Origin: Bdellovibrionales bacterium Ga0074139
GTDB lineage: Bacteria > Bdellovibrionota > Bdellovibrionia > Bdellovibrionales > Bdellovibrionaceae
Direction: 5' to 3'
DNA length: 64,000 bases
Assembly: GCA_001464795.1 (NCBI GenBank)
Contig: LNEB01000014.1
Location: forward strand, 62,001-126,000
Under the pieces are notes generated by a model that searched no databases, was not told where the DNA came from, and was given only the letters and a program-made list of their open reading frames with translations. This document shows, piece after piece, positions 1-9,514 of this stretch. Both the position numbers and the translations under genes were made by a program. How positions within the stretch are numbered: position 1 is the first letter of the stretch; every line of letters starts with the position of its first letter.

Positions 1-2
1 TT

Positions 3-1130
3 ACTAATCGATATTTACAACCCATTATAAAAGATTTTTTAAAAGAAAAGATGGTGTTTTTAGGTGGTCCAAGACAGGTCGGCAAAACAACTTTATGCCT
101 CAGTTTCCTTAGCCAATCCCACAGAACAAATCCAGACTATCTTAACTGGGATGATCTTGACTCAAAATCAAAGCTTCGCAAAGGCCAACTTCCCAATTCA
201 AAGCTTATCGTTATCGATGAAGTCCACAAATTCAAAGCTTGGCGAAATCTGATTAAAGGATTTTATGACAAACGTCATGATGATCAACAATTTCTTATCA
301 CAGGTTCTGCCAGGCTGGACCATTATAGGCGTGGTGGAGACTCGCTACTAGGACGGTATCGGTACTTAAGGCTTCACCCATTCAGCTGGAGCGAACTTCA
401 AACTAATAAATCAAACATTCAATTGGCAGATTTACTAAAATTTGGTGGGTTTCCAGAGCCACTTTTTGCAAAGTCAGAAAAAAAATTAAAACTTTGGAAC
501 CGTGAAAGACTTCATCGATTGATTCATGACGATATCCGAGATCTAGAATCAATTCGAGAATTTAATTTACTTGAAACTTTAGCTGAGGCCTTGCCCGATC
601 GAGTTGGTTCTATTTTATCAATCAAATCATTAGCTGAAGATTTACAAGTCAGTCCTCATACAATAAAAAATTGGATTGAAATTTTAGAAAAAGTTTATTT
701 TTGCTATAGAACATTACCATTTGGCTCCTCGAAAATTCGAGCCGTTAAAAAAGAAACAAAACTTTACCTCTGGGACTGGAGCTCCATAACCGAAATAGGT
801 GCCAAATTCGAAAATATGGTAGGTTCGCACTTACTTAAATACTGTCACTTTTTAGAGGACACTGAGGGTGATAATATGGAACTCAGGTACATCAGAGACA
901 CCGACGGCAGGGAGGTCGATTTTGTTGTCATAAAAAACAAGAAGCCACTTTTTGCAGTCGAATGCAAAGTTGGAGATTCTCAGCTATCTAAGAACATAAC
1001 TTATTTTAAACAACGAACGAATATTCCAAAGTTTTATCAAGTGCATTTAGGCACTCAAGACTATATTGCGGAAAAAAACTGCCGAGTTCTACCCTTCACT
1101 GTCTTGTGCGATGAGCTTAACCTTGTTTAA
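3..1130 (+). CDS. AAA-family ATPase with DUF4143 domain, 5' end outside window
   Basis: This is a P-loop ATPase of the AAA_14/DUF4143 type. The Walker A motif GGPRQVGKTT lies around position 64-93 and the Walker B LIVIDEVHK around 205-231. The C-terminal half carries the DUF4143 region, ending in a nuclease-like 'EVDFVVIKNKKPLFAVECK' stretch. An ATG sits at 51, but the frame stays open to the window edge. The upstream codons read T-N-R-Y-L-Q-P-I-I-K, which is the usual family segment just before the P-loop, so the true start lies outside the window. Members are often orphan, horizontally mobile genes of unknown role. It converges on the next gene with only 3 nt between the stops. Confidence 0.85.
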   Translation, partial: TNRYLQPIIKDFLKEKMVFLGGPRQVGKTTLCLSFLSQSHRTNPDYLNWDDLDSKSKLRKGQLPNSKLIVIDEVHKFKAWRNLIKGFYDKRHDDQQFLITGSARLDHYRRGGDSLLGRYRYLRLHPFSWSELQTNKSNIQLADLLKFGGFPEPLFAKSEKKLKLWNRERLHRLIHDDIRDLESIREFNLLETLAEALPDRVGSILSIKSLAEDLQVSPHTIKNWIEILEKVYFCYRTLPFGSSKIRAVKKETKLYLWDWSSITEIGAKFENMVGSHLLKYCHFLEDTEGDNMELRYIRDTDGREVDFVVIKNKKPLFAVECKVGDSQLSKNITYFKQRTNIPKFYQVHLGTQDYIAEKNCRVLPFTVLCDELNLV

Positions 1131-1133
1131 TAC

Positions 1134-1559
1134 TTATAAAAAGTAAACACCCTCAACAACAAACTGATCTTGAATTAATTCCTTAGAATCCTTATCGAAA
1201 GTCTTACGGTAAGAAACCACAATTTCTATCCACTGAATCCAAATGGAATGATTGCGATTCACAATGTAGTCTGTTCTAAAACTTGAAATTTTAGAATAAA
1301 TTTTACGCTGATAAATACGGCACTTTTCATTCACACAGTCTTCATAGTTTTGCACAGGCTTTTCGAATACTAGGCCTGGATCTTGGGTTTGAAATACTGT
1401 GATGCCAGGTAGTTTAACTGTATTTTTTAAATTAGAAATTTTCTTGTTCAGTTCAGAGTCATTGATTTCAAGTTGCTGGGAAATGAATTGATTGGCTTCT
1501 TGAAGATTGGGAAAGGCCAAGGCTTGAAGACTGATGAGAAGTAAGATGAGTGTTTTCAT
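1134..1559 (-). CDS. Small exported protein of unknown function
   Basis: A 141-aa protein with a clear signal peptide (MKTLILLLISLQALAFP). The mature part is charged, has two cysteines four residues apart ('DCVNEKC') and then beta-prone segments ending VEGVYFL. I do not recognise a family. It lies downstream of the beta-repeat gene at 1615 on the same strand, 55 nt away, so it could be the last gene of that transcription unit. The Cys pair could form a disulfide after export (inference). No strong Shine-Dalgarno was seen. Confidence 0.6.
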   Translation of the reverse strand: MKTLILLLISLQALAFPNLQEANQFISQQLEINDSELNKKISNLKNTVKLPGITVFQTQDPGLVFEKPVQNYEDCVNEKCRIYQRKIYSKISSFRTDYIVNRNHSIWIQWIEIVVSYRKTFDKDSKELIQDQFVVEGVYFL

Positions 1560-1614
1560 AGGAGCTAGATAACTTATTAGGAAAAAAAATGAAAGTGATA
1601 TTTAACTTTGTAGC

Positions 1615-3570
1615 CTAATCTGCAACTGTTCCACCTAAGAATGATCCATTAGCAATTGAGGACCCACCAACGGTTAAAACGCCAGAGCCGCTAGTGCCAG
1701 GAACATCCTTTTTGTGAACTGTATTGCCATTCAATGTGAGACCTTGAAGAGTCAAATTAAAGCCAGACATATAAATTTCACCACTGATCAAGTTCCAACT
1801 TCGTGTTGAATTTCCCCAATTTGAACCTAAGACAACCCTTCCTGCTCCTGATTGCTGAATAGTGAAGCCTCCTGTTGGGTAATTGGTTGTAGATGTAAAT
1901 ATTTGCGTACCCGATCCGGTCGCTTTAAGAATTGCTGTTCCACCCCCAGCTGTCACGCCTTGGACGTTGTAGTTTCCATTAAATTCAATGGATCCAATTA
2001 AAAATCCAAAACTTTGATTTAAGTTTCCTAAGACACGTATTGTACTGCCATTCATAATGTTAAACTCTTGAACGCCTCCACAGCCACTTCCACCCACCTG
2101 AGTAAATGTTAAATTATTAAACTCGAAATTATTAGGCACATTGATATTGTAGGTATAGGTCGTGCACGTGCCGATGGTTCCTGCAAAAGTTGTTGTTCCA
2201 CCATTTGGGTTGAACGTGGCACCAGAAGGAATGGTGAAAAGATTCAAAAATGTTAACTGCCCCATGCCAACAAAAAAGTTGCTCGATGGTGCTGTAAATG
2301 ATCCCGCTATGATTTCAAATGTTTGGGCACCAAAAGTACTGGCATCTAAAGGAGTTACTGTTCCTGATATGGGTTTATTAATCTTCACGTGAGTTGTCGC
2401 ATAGTCTACATTACCGCCTCCACCGCGGTAAGTTTGGTTAGCAAGACCGACAAACATCAGAACGGCTGTTCCTCCACCATAAGTGCCATTTCCAGAGTAA
2501 TAGTTTCCATGAAGATAAATCGTTCCACCATTGATTCCAGAGCGGCTTGAATTATCTGTAAAAGTTCCAAGGACATTAATAGCTTTCCCTTGATTGATAT
2601 TAAAGTATTGTGTGCCACCACAGCCACCACCTGCAGCATCTAAGTTGAAGTTATTAAAATTTTGATTATTAGGAACCTCCATAAAAAGTTCATAGTAAAA
2701 ACATTGTGCTGTGAATTTTCTTAAGGTTACTGTTCCATTGTTGTGATTAAAGGTTGCTCCACTATCAGGCATAATGAAAACTCTTGATGTCGTGTTAGAT
2801 TCCAGTGCCACTTGAAAATTTCCAGTGGTCGAAGTGAAAGTTCCCCCTAGAAATTGAAAACCAGCGTTTGCATTAATACTGATAGCACCAGTGCCACCGA
2901 CAAAGGTTCCGTTATACATGACCCAACCACGTGAACCCACTGTGATAGTGAAGGTACTTGTCTGAGTTATTGTACCCGTATACCCAGAGGTCATACGGAT
3001 ACCAAAAACAGAAATACTTGCATTAATTGTTGGATTACAATTACTCATACAAACAGAATTAAAAAGTGCTGTGTGTGTAGGACCAGGAGCTGTTCCACCC
3101 GACCAATTCAAACCCGTGTTCCAATTGGCATTTCCTCCACCACCCGTCCACACAAAGGGATTGGATTGAATCGTGGATGTTTGATTGGCATTTGAATAGG
3201 CCGTTGCACTGGCTGTTAATGTGGGATTACTGACTGCATTTTCTAAATAATAAAAACTTGCTGAATTTAAACCAATACCAATCGTGACTGATGTGAAGGC
3301 AACAGTGCACGCAGGATCTGAATAAAAAATCACAGACCCTGAAGAAGTCAAATTGACAACAAGTGGAGCACCCAAAACAACAGCAGGTGTTGATACGGTG
3401 GTAATTCCCGAGCAATTTCCGGCAAATAAAGTTTGAGCACCCGTGGAAAAAGTTAGTGAGGGCATTCTTCTTTTAAAAAAGGATCCACCTGCAAATTGTG
3501 CGTTTGCAAAACTGGATAGAAACAATGAGACAACTAAAATAAGATTAGTAGCCAGGAGTCCATGCCACAT
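1615..3570 (-). CDS. Exported beta-repeat surface protein (one Cys-paired module)
   Basis: 651 aa with a signal peptide ending SSFANA. Residues about 40-138 form an Ig-like stretch with two cysteines. Residues 141-249 (2824..3150) are one copy of a module shared with the genes at 9515 and 15721: WTGxGGNxNWN, NWSGG, a CxxxC pair, SGYTGTITQ, and VGSxGW. The rest is Gly/Thr/Asn-rich beta-strand repeat sequence of the right-handed beta-helix kind, ending GGTVAD. The start overlaps the fibre gene upstream by 26 nt, which indicates translational coupling. No C-terminal autotransporter barrel is visible. Function is inferred to be surface display or adhesion alongside the fibre. Confidence 0.8.
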   Translation of the reverse strand: MWHGLLATNLILVVSLFLSSFANAQFAGGSFFKRRMPSLTFSTGAQTLFAGNCSGITTVSTPAVVLGAPLVVNLTSSGSVIFYSDPACTVAFTSVTIGIGLNSASFYYLENAVSNPTLTASATAYSNANQTSTIQSNPFVWTGGGGNANWNTGLNWSGGTAPGPTHTALFNSVCMSNCNPTINASISVFGIRMTSGYTGTITQTSTFTITVGSRGWVMYNGTFVGGTGAISINANAGFQFLGGTFTSTTGNFQVALESNTTSRVFIMPDSGATFNHNNGTVTLRKFTAQCFYYELFMEVPNNQNFNNFNLDAAGGGCGGTQYFNINQGKAINVLGTFTDNSSRSGINGGTIYLHGNYYSGNGTYGGGTAVLMFVGLANQTYRGGGGNVDYATTHVKINKPISGTVTPLDASTFGAQTFEIIAGSFTAPSSNFFVGMGQLTFLNLFTIPSGATFNPNGGTTTFAGTIGTCTTYTYNINVPNNFEFNNLTFTQVGGSGCGGVQEFNIMNGSTIRVLGNLNQSFGFLIGSIEFNGNYNVQGVTAGGGTAILKATGSGTQIFTSTTNYPTGGFTIQQSGAGRVVLGSNWGNSTRSWNLISGEIYMSGFNLTLQGLTLNGNTVHKKDVPGTSGSGVLTVGGSSIANGSFLGGTVAD

Positions 3571-6500
3571 AAACGTCTGATCCCATCACAAGAAGATTAT
3601 AAAGTGTGTGTTTACCTGTTGTCGTAGCACCGTGATCAGGAGGCATCTTGACAGTTAATGGTGTTACACCTGCATCACTAAAGGCCGTGAAAGAACAAGT
3701 CGCAACAGCTGTGCCTTTCACTGCAAAAGTGTAGGCTCCACCATCTTTTAAATTATGAAATGCATAGGCAGCGCAATCACTGTTAGTGAATTGTAAATTT
3801 CCACCAGCAAAATTAATTGTGGAAGTTCCATTTCCTGTGGCTGGCTTTGATAAAATGGCACCGTTCACATCTAGAGCTGCACGAGGTGTTGCTGTACCAA
3901 TACCCACTCGGCCTGTACTAAAACCATCATAAGCCACAATCATAGATGGAATATTGGGAGAAGTATTTTGTGAGAAAAAAGCGATCGAACGTGGACTGGA
4001 ACCGACTTCTCTAGAATAGACTGTCGACCATTCATTGGTATTATCATAACCAAATGTAAGACCTTTATTAAGTGACGTTTGAAAAGTGGCCATCGAATAA
4101 TCAACTGGTCCTGCGGAAGCAGCACCTTGAACTTGAAACTTGGAAGTGGGAGAAGTTGTGCCAACGCCTACGTTACCACCCTGAGCAATTGTAAACCTTT
4201 GAGTGGCTGCATTGATGTTATTACCCTCTGTAATATAAAAGTTCTGATCTGCATTACCATTGTGAAGAATCCAAGAGTTAAAGCCACCACCACCACGACC
4301 ATCAATTTTAAGACCTGTGCGACCAGTAGCGGAATTCGAATAAACACGTATCAAGTTATCAAAATCAGATCCCGCTACAATAGATTCACCCACTCCTGTT
4401 GTGCCAAAAACTTCTAAGTTTGCACTTGGAGTAGGAGTGTTAATACCCACTCTTCCATCAGGCCGCACAGTCAATCTTGCTGAACCACTGGTTTCTAAAA
4501 CTAAATTTTGTGCATCATTCGTTCCCATTGTAATTGCAGCACCAGTTGTATTTCCACCATTTAAAATATCACCCGCACCACCCGCTGGAACTAAATCAGT
4601 GTAAGCTCCACCATCTTGCGAAACTCTAAATTTATTCGATGCTGAATCAAAATAAATTCTTCCTTGTCCTGCAGGTGAAACAGCAGGAGCCGATGCAAGA
4701 CCACGCTGAGTAACAGCTCCATTGATATCTAATTCAGAAGTTGGACTCGTTGTTTTTATACCTAATCTTCCAGTGGTTGTAAAAACTCCAGAATTTACGC
4801 TAGGAGAATTAATATTATTTGAAGGATTTAATAGAAGTCCTGAACTATTAAACAATAATTGCATCGCTGAATCACCAGGACGGCTGAATTCAAGGACAGG
4901 CCGACCTGAGCCATTTCCGCCCTCGATAGTCACTTGAGAATCATTCCATGATCCACCTTTGAAGCGAGCCACTAATTGATTCATGTCAGGTCCTGTTAAA
5001 TCAAATCCATAAATAGGATTAGAATTTCGAACACCAATATAATATCCATCATTTTTAAAAACCATTCTGGGTACGTTGTTGGTTTCAATAGAAAAATCAT
5101 TATTGTCATTGGTTCCAATAGTGGCTGCAGATCCAAAACTATTTCCACCATTTGTGATATCGCCTGCACCACCAGCCGTTACTAAATCGGTGTAGGCTCC
5201 ACCATTTTGAGAGACTTTAAATTTATTTTCAGCAGTGCTAAAATAAATTCGGCCTTGTCCTGCAGGTGCATTGGCAGGAGCTGACGCAAGACCACGATTA
5301 GAAATAGCTCCGTTCACATCGAGCGCAGTTGCTGGAAGATCAGTACCGATACCCACAAGACCTGCTGAACTGATTCGCATTTTTTCTGATAAACCAGCAC
5401 CATTGTTGAGTGAAGTTTGAAACACGATTGAAGTTGGCAAATTAAGTGATGAAACGGCTCCGTCAACTTGACCATAGATTCCAGCACCCACAACAGTACC
5501 TGATCCAAGCCCAGGAGTTGATAATCCACCCCACATAAATCCAGGCATCAAATCACCATTTTGCAAAGGTGTTCCTGAACCACCCCAGCTTCTTGCACCT
5601 AGTCCTACTAAACCGTAATTCAAATTTGACGTTGAGTTAGCAGAAATAGTTGTTATTCCAGCAGGCGTATCTCCAGAATTAAACCCAACGGATAAAGTAG
5701 GTTGATACCCAAAAGGATTATGTTGAATAATTCCCGCTGCTACATTTCCAGCTGTCCAACCAATATTAGTTCTACTATTAAGAAAAATATTTCCACCTAA
5801 TGTGGCAGCACCACCTCCTGTGGGGGCTGCATTTAAAACTATGTTTCCAGGTGAACCATAGTTGTAAGCTCGACCAGCAGTTAACACCACATCAGCACCA
5901 TTGTAACTGGGTACTCCCGATTGTAATGCATTTTGTGCCACAATATTAATTGCTTTTCCACTTCCAGTGGAGGAAGTGCCACCTTGAACATCAAAGAATG
6001 CAGTAGGCGTAAGCGAACCAATTCCCACACTTCCATCGTTAGTAATCGCCATCCGAGCAGTTCCATTTGTTTCAAAATTCATTCCGAAATTATCATTTGT
6101 ACCCAACGTACCTGCAGCACCGAAACTATTTCCACCATTCATAAAGCCACCCACTGTGACTTCTTGGTAGGCAGAACCATTTTGTGAAATTCTAAAAGTG
6201 TTTGATGTGGAATCAAAATAAATTCTTCCTTGTCCTGCAGGTGCTAAAGCAGGAGCTGCCATTCCACGTGCAGATATAGCACCATTCACATCAAGTGCTG
6301 TGGCTGGAGTTGTAAGGCCAGCACCGATCATTCCTTCAACTATTAAACTATCTGTAGGGGCCGCCTGAAAAGTTGTCCAACTCGACCATGAAGTTCCCAC
6401 AGTCATATTTCCACGAACGTTCAATCTTGAACCCATATGAAGACCCGCATTCGATCCACCCACATTTAGATTTCCTGTAGCAAAATCCATGTGCAATCGA

Positions 6501-8419
6501 CAGTTTTCAGTAGCCGTACCACTTCTGTTACAAATCTGAAAATCGCTTTCCATTCCGCCATTGCCACCATTGCCGCTGACAGATCCAACTCTCCAACCAA
6601 TAACTCCGGCTGATCCCCAACCAGAAGTCATATTAGGCCGAGTACCAAGCAAAAGCAGTGAGGGTTGAGCATAAGTTCCTGAATGAGTTGATAAAGCGAG
6701 ATATGCGTCGGTTGTTGTGTCCCCGGTAGGTACAGCGATATCTAAGAAGCTTTGCGGAGTTGTATTATTAATTCCAAGCCTTCCAGTCGTTGATAAGGTC
6801 ATTTTTGTAGTGCCAGCGGTTTCAAAAGCTAAGGCGTTGGCATCGTTAGTTCCTAAAGTTGCAAGACCTGCGAATGAATTTCCGTTATTAACAAACCCAC
6901 CGTTCGCACCAAAATCAATATTTTGGCAAGACCATGTATCACTGATTGTATTCCAATAAGGTGTCTGCGTGACCGAGCATGCAGCACCTGCCACATCAGT
7001 GGCGTAGGCTGTTTGTTGAACAGCTCCAATGATTCTAGCATCATCTCCTGCTGCTACGGTATTGGCTAAAACTCCCACATTCACAGTCAGCGCAGGAGAA
7101 GCTGGGATTGTATTATCTACTGTTAAATAAGAATTTGTTGAGCTGATGCCAGTTAATGATCCCGCCGAAGCAGCTATCCAACTCAGTTGGCCTGTGCCAT
7201 CAGTTGATAAGACATAACCATTTTGTGGAGCACCGACTGGCAAAGTTAAAGCGTATGATGTTGTGATATCAGCTGGAGCACGAACTGTAGCAGTATTCGT
7301 ATCATTGTCGTTGAGTATTAAATTTCGACCTGAAAAGTTAGTTGCAGCCACTGATGTAGCATTGGTGATATTTTGCAGACCCATATTGATCGAGCCTGTC
7401 ATCGTACCACCCAAAAGTGGTAATTTCGATGCATCATCAACAGCTGTATTAACCACTCCTGTTACGCGACCTTTCGTATCAGTTGTAATCACTGGAATTT
7501 GCGAAGCAGAACCATAGGTTCCAGCAGTGCCCACATTAGGTAAAGATAAAACTCCACCCGAAATTGTCAGTCCACTGACTGCTAAATCAGTATCGATCTG
7601 TACAACACCCTTTGCTGCGTAGCTTGCATCACTTGCAGAGCCACTGGAATCATCAGCCGAAGGAACCCAGCTTGTTCCATCAAATTTTAAAACTTGTCCA
7701 ATTCCAGGAGCAGTCGCAGAAACAGCGCGACCTTGAATGCCGTCCACAACAATAGAATTATAATTTCCCGATATATCACCAGAAAATGCAGTGCTTGGAC
7801 GCAAATACTGAGTATTGGTCCCTGCAATGATATCCACTAATGTGTTCACTTGCCCTGCACTTAACGGGGTATAAACAGCTAACGGATCAATTTTTAAAAA
7901 TTCACTGGCACGGTAGCCCTCAAGCTGAATGGAATTATAAGCTAAAGGAACATAGTTAATCGAAGCGGGTGGAAGCTCTTCCCAAGCAGCAGTTAAATTT
8001 TCTCGAAAGCGAATCTCAAATGATCTTCCATGGGTGCTAGCAGGAATGTAGGTACCCGAAGCATCATCACAATTAAGTCCTGACGTATAGGGTGAGCGAT
8101 TAGAAAAAACCTGTGGCAAAGTAAAATTACCACCTGTTAATGGATTAGCAATTGGTACTGGCACTCGAGTGGGCTCATCGGTGTCACCGATCGTGACAGT
8201 GAAAACTCCGCCTGTGGTGCTTAGATTCTTTGTTTGAAATTCTTCCCACATCAAACAACCTTCAGCACCTGGTGATTTGATTCGAATGTGAAAAATAGTT
8301 GTTGGTGAAACAAAAGGAGTGTTATCGGATCGCATGATTCGACCATGATAAGTAATACCTGAGGCTGAAAAGGCTTTTAAACTTACTAGTAATAAACTTA
8401 AAAGCAGAGTGATTTTCAT
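3545..8419 (-). CDS. Giant trimeric-type fibre protein 1 (MAT-like adhesin)
   Basis: 1624 aa with a signal peptide (MKITLLLSLLLVSLKAFSA). The N-terminal 250 residues match fibre 2 closely, starting SGITYHGRIMRS and including GCLMWEEFQTK and NCDDASGTY. The shaft repeats three kinds of unit: four 'GGN...GTND...ET' segments, several 'GIGT.TP.AALDVNGA' segments, and three 'PAGQGRIYF' segments near residues 725, 1050 and 1250. The last 110 residues form a separate tip-like domain with two cysteines and end VAWTPGY. From memory, this architecture matches the mosaic adhesive trimer fibres of Bdellovibrio bacteriovorus and phage tail-fibre shafts. It probably trimerises on or outside the outer membrane and binds prey or other surfaces. 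A phage origin is unlikely because no phage structural genes are nearby. Confidence 0.85.
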   Translation of the reverse strand: MKITLLLSLLLVSLKAFSASGITYHGRIMRSDNTPFVSPTTIFHIRIKSPGAEGCLMWEEFQTKNLSTTGGVFTVTIGDTDEPTRVPVPIANPLTGGNFTLPQVFSNRSPYTSGLNCDDASGTYIPASTHGRSFEIRFRENLTAAWEELPPASINYVPLAYNSIQLEGYRASEFLKIDPLAVYTPLSAGQVNTLVDIIAGTNTQYLRPSTAFSGDISGNYNSIVVDGIQGRAVSATAPGIGQVLKFDGTSWVPSADDSSGSASDASYAAKGVVQIDTDLAVSGLTISGGVLSLPNVGTAGTYGSASQIPVITTDTKGRVTGVVNTAVDDASKLPLLGGTMTGSINMGLQNITNATSVAATNFSGRNLILNDNDTNTATVRAPADITTSYALTLPVGAPQNGYVLSTDGTGQLSWIAASAGSLTGISSTNSYLTVDNTIPASPALTVNVGVLANTVAAGDDARIIGAVQQTAYATDVAGAACSVTQTPYWNTISDTWSCQNIDFGANGGFVNNGNSFAGLATLGTNDANALAFETAGTTKMTLSTTGRLGINNTTPQSFLDIAVPTGDTTTDAYLALSTHSGTYAQPSLLLLGTRPNMTSGWGSAGVIGWRVGSVSGNGGNGGMESDFQICNRSGTATENCRLHMDFATGNLNVGGSNAGLHMGSRLNVRGNMTVGTSWSSWTTFQAAPTDSLIVEGMIGAGLTTPATALDVNGAISARGMAAPALAPAGQGRIYFDSTSNTFRISQNGSAYQEVTVGGFMNGGNSFGAAGTLGTNDNFGMNFETNGTARMAITNDGSVGIGSLTPTAFFDVQGGTSSTGSGKAINIVAQNALQSGVPSYNGADVVLTAGRAYNYGSPGNIVLNAAPTGGGAATLGGNIFLNSRTNIGWTAGNVAAGIIQHNPFGYQPTLSVGFNSGDTPAGITTISANSTSNLNYGLVGLGARSWGGSGTPLQNGDLMPGFMWGGLSTPGLGSGTVVGAGIYGQVDGAVSSLNLPTSIVFQTSLNNGAGLSEKMRISSAGLVGIGTDLPATALDVNGAISNRGLASAPANAPAGQGRIYFSTAENKFKVSQNGGAYTDLVTAGGAGDITNGGNSFGSAATIGTNDNNDFSIETNNVPRMVFKNDGYYIGVRNSNPIYGFDLTGPDMNQLVARFKGGSWNDSQVTIEGGNGSGRPVLEFSRPGDSAMQLLFNSSGLLLNPSNNINSPSVNSGVFTTTGRLGIKTTSPTSELDINGAVTQRGLASAPAVSPAGQGRIYFDSASNKFRVSQDGGAYTDLVPAGGAGDILNGGNTTGAAITMGTNDAQNLVLETSGSARLTVRPDGRVGINTPTPSANLEVFGTTGVGESIVAGSDFDNLIRVYSNSATGRTGLKIDGRGGGGFNSWILHNGNADQNFYITEGNNINAATQRFTIAQGGNVGVGTTSPTSKFQVQGAASAGPVDYSMATFQTSLNKGLTFGYDNTNEWSTVYSREVGSSPRSIAFFSQNTSPNIPSMIVAYDGFSTGRVGIGTATPRAALDVNGAILSKPATGNGTSTINFAGGNLQFTNSDCAAYAFHNLKDGGAYTFAVKGTAVATCSFTAFSDAGVTPLTVKMPPDHGATTTGKHTLYNLLVMGSDVYVAWTPGY

Positions 8420-8426
8420 ACCTTAT

Positions 8427-8454
8427 TAATCGGATCAAACAGTCTGGACCTTAA
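8427..8454 (-). promoter_or_regulatory. Sigma-28 (FliA)-like promoter of fibre gene 1
   Basis: On the minus strand, TTAAGGTC (8454-8447), a 12-nt spacer, then TCCGATTA (8434-8427). The FliA consensus is TAAAGTTT and GCCGATAA. The spacing is identical to the elements before fibre 2 and the PilZ gene. The -10 ends 7 nt before the ATG, so the transcript would be leaderless or nearly so. Confidence 0.6.
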
Positions 8455-8503
8455 GTCAAAAAGATCGACAAAAAAGCGAAGTCTTATTCTGAGACAAAAA
8501 ATT

Positions 8504-9481
8504 CTATTTTTGAAACAACAAAGATAAAAACTCTTCCATAGAGTCTTGGGCTGAAAGTTCATAGCCATTGATGTAAAAAACAGGCCTAGGTACTATTTCT
8601 AACCGTCTAGCTTCAAAAAGGTCTTCATTCACAAGCTCGCGGTACTTATTTCCATCCAGACAATTTTTGAATTGAACACCGTCTAGACCTGCTTCATTAA
8701 CAAGTTTTAATAGCTGATCAAGGTCATTGGGTTTTTCTTTTGAAAAAATGTTGATGAACTGTTTGGTTTTATTTTGCTCAGCTGCACAACCTGTCCCCAT
8801 AGCGGATTGAAAAATAATTGAGCTTTCATTTTCTTGCATATTAAACCTGATCTCGAGGCTGACCTGTTCAGCATATTTATCTAAAATCAAATTAATTTTT
8901 TCATAAATTTGATCACAAAAAATACAGTAGTAATTGGTAAACAAAATAACTTTTGCAGGTGCATTCGCATTTCCTAGATTAGCTACAAAACTTTTTCCTG
9001 ACACTTGTTTTTTTACTTTGTAATGGATAGGGATTTTCCATTGAATATTATTTTTTAAATTCTGACTTTCACGAATTCTTGCTGAGTGAATTTTAAACAT
9101 ATTTTGAATATCAGCTTTAGCCTGGTCATTGAGCTTTTTTAGATCAATATTTCTTTCTTTTAAATATTTCTGAAACTCTTTTTCATCATCTTGGGTTTGT
9201 TTTGAGCTTACAATTAAAGCATCAATTCCCAGGCCTTTGATGTGATCTACAACAGCTTGTTTTTTTAATGCATATTCTGATCTTTTTAAGTTTAGTAGAT
9301 CTTGTCTGATTTTAGGCTCGACATCTGATGCTAAAATTTCTTTGTCACCGTAGATGGCATAAACAGTATCCAGGGGCTCTTGAAGATTTGAATTAAATTT
9401 ATTCTCAGCATTTTGGTAGCCGAAGTAGTAGCTTGCAGCAGTCAGAGCTAGTGAAATGATAGTAAAAAAGAACATCTTCAT
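8504..9481 (-). CDS. Membrane-anchored DsbA-like thiol oxidoreductase with SurA-like N-terminus
   Basis: 325 aa. An N-terminal membrane anchor (residues 3-20) is followed by a helical segment, about 38-95, resembling the SurA/PpiC chaperone N-terminus ('IYGDKEILASDVEPKIRQDL'). The thioredoxin fold then has the active site C186-I-F-C189 and a cis-Pro region at P300 ('PRPVFYING'). A second pair, C232 and C274, probably forms a structural disulfide as in DsbA-like Thioredoxin_4 proteins. It would act in the periplasm to make or shuffle disulfides. It lies between a beta-repeat gene rich in Cys pairs and a fibre gene with Cys pairs, so those are its likely substrates (inference). The paralogue at 19367 lacks the CxxC. 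Confidence 0.8.
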   Translation of the reverse strand: MKMFFFTIISLALTAASYYFGYQNAENKFNSNLQEPLDTVYAIYGDKEILASDVEPKIRQDLLNLKRSEYALKKQAVVDHIKGLGIDALIVSSKQTQDDEKEFQKYLKERNIDLKKLNDQAKADIQNMFKIHSARIRESQNLKNNIQWKIPIHYKVKKQVSGKSFVANLGNANAPAKVILFTNYYCIFCDQIYEKINLILDKYAEQVSLEIRFNMQENESSIIFQSAMGTGCAAEQNKTKQFINIFSKEKPNDLDQLLKLVNEAGLDGVQFKNCLDGNKYRELVNEDLFEARRLEIVPRPVFYINGYELSAQDSMEEFLSLLFQK

Positions 9482-9514
9482 GAAATAAATGTTAGTGAGG
9501 GATCAGCGTTTTGT

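Noticed and set aside
3545-8419. Prophage tail-fibre region
   Set aside because: The fibres resemble tail fibres, but they have signal peptides and no capsid, tail, terminase or integrase gene is present in the window.
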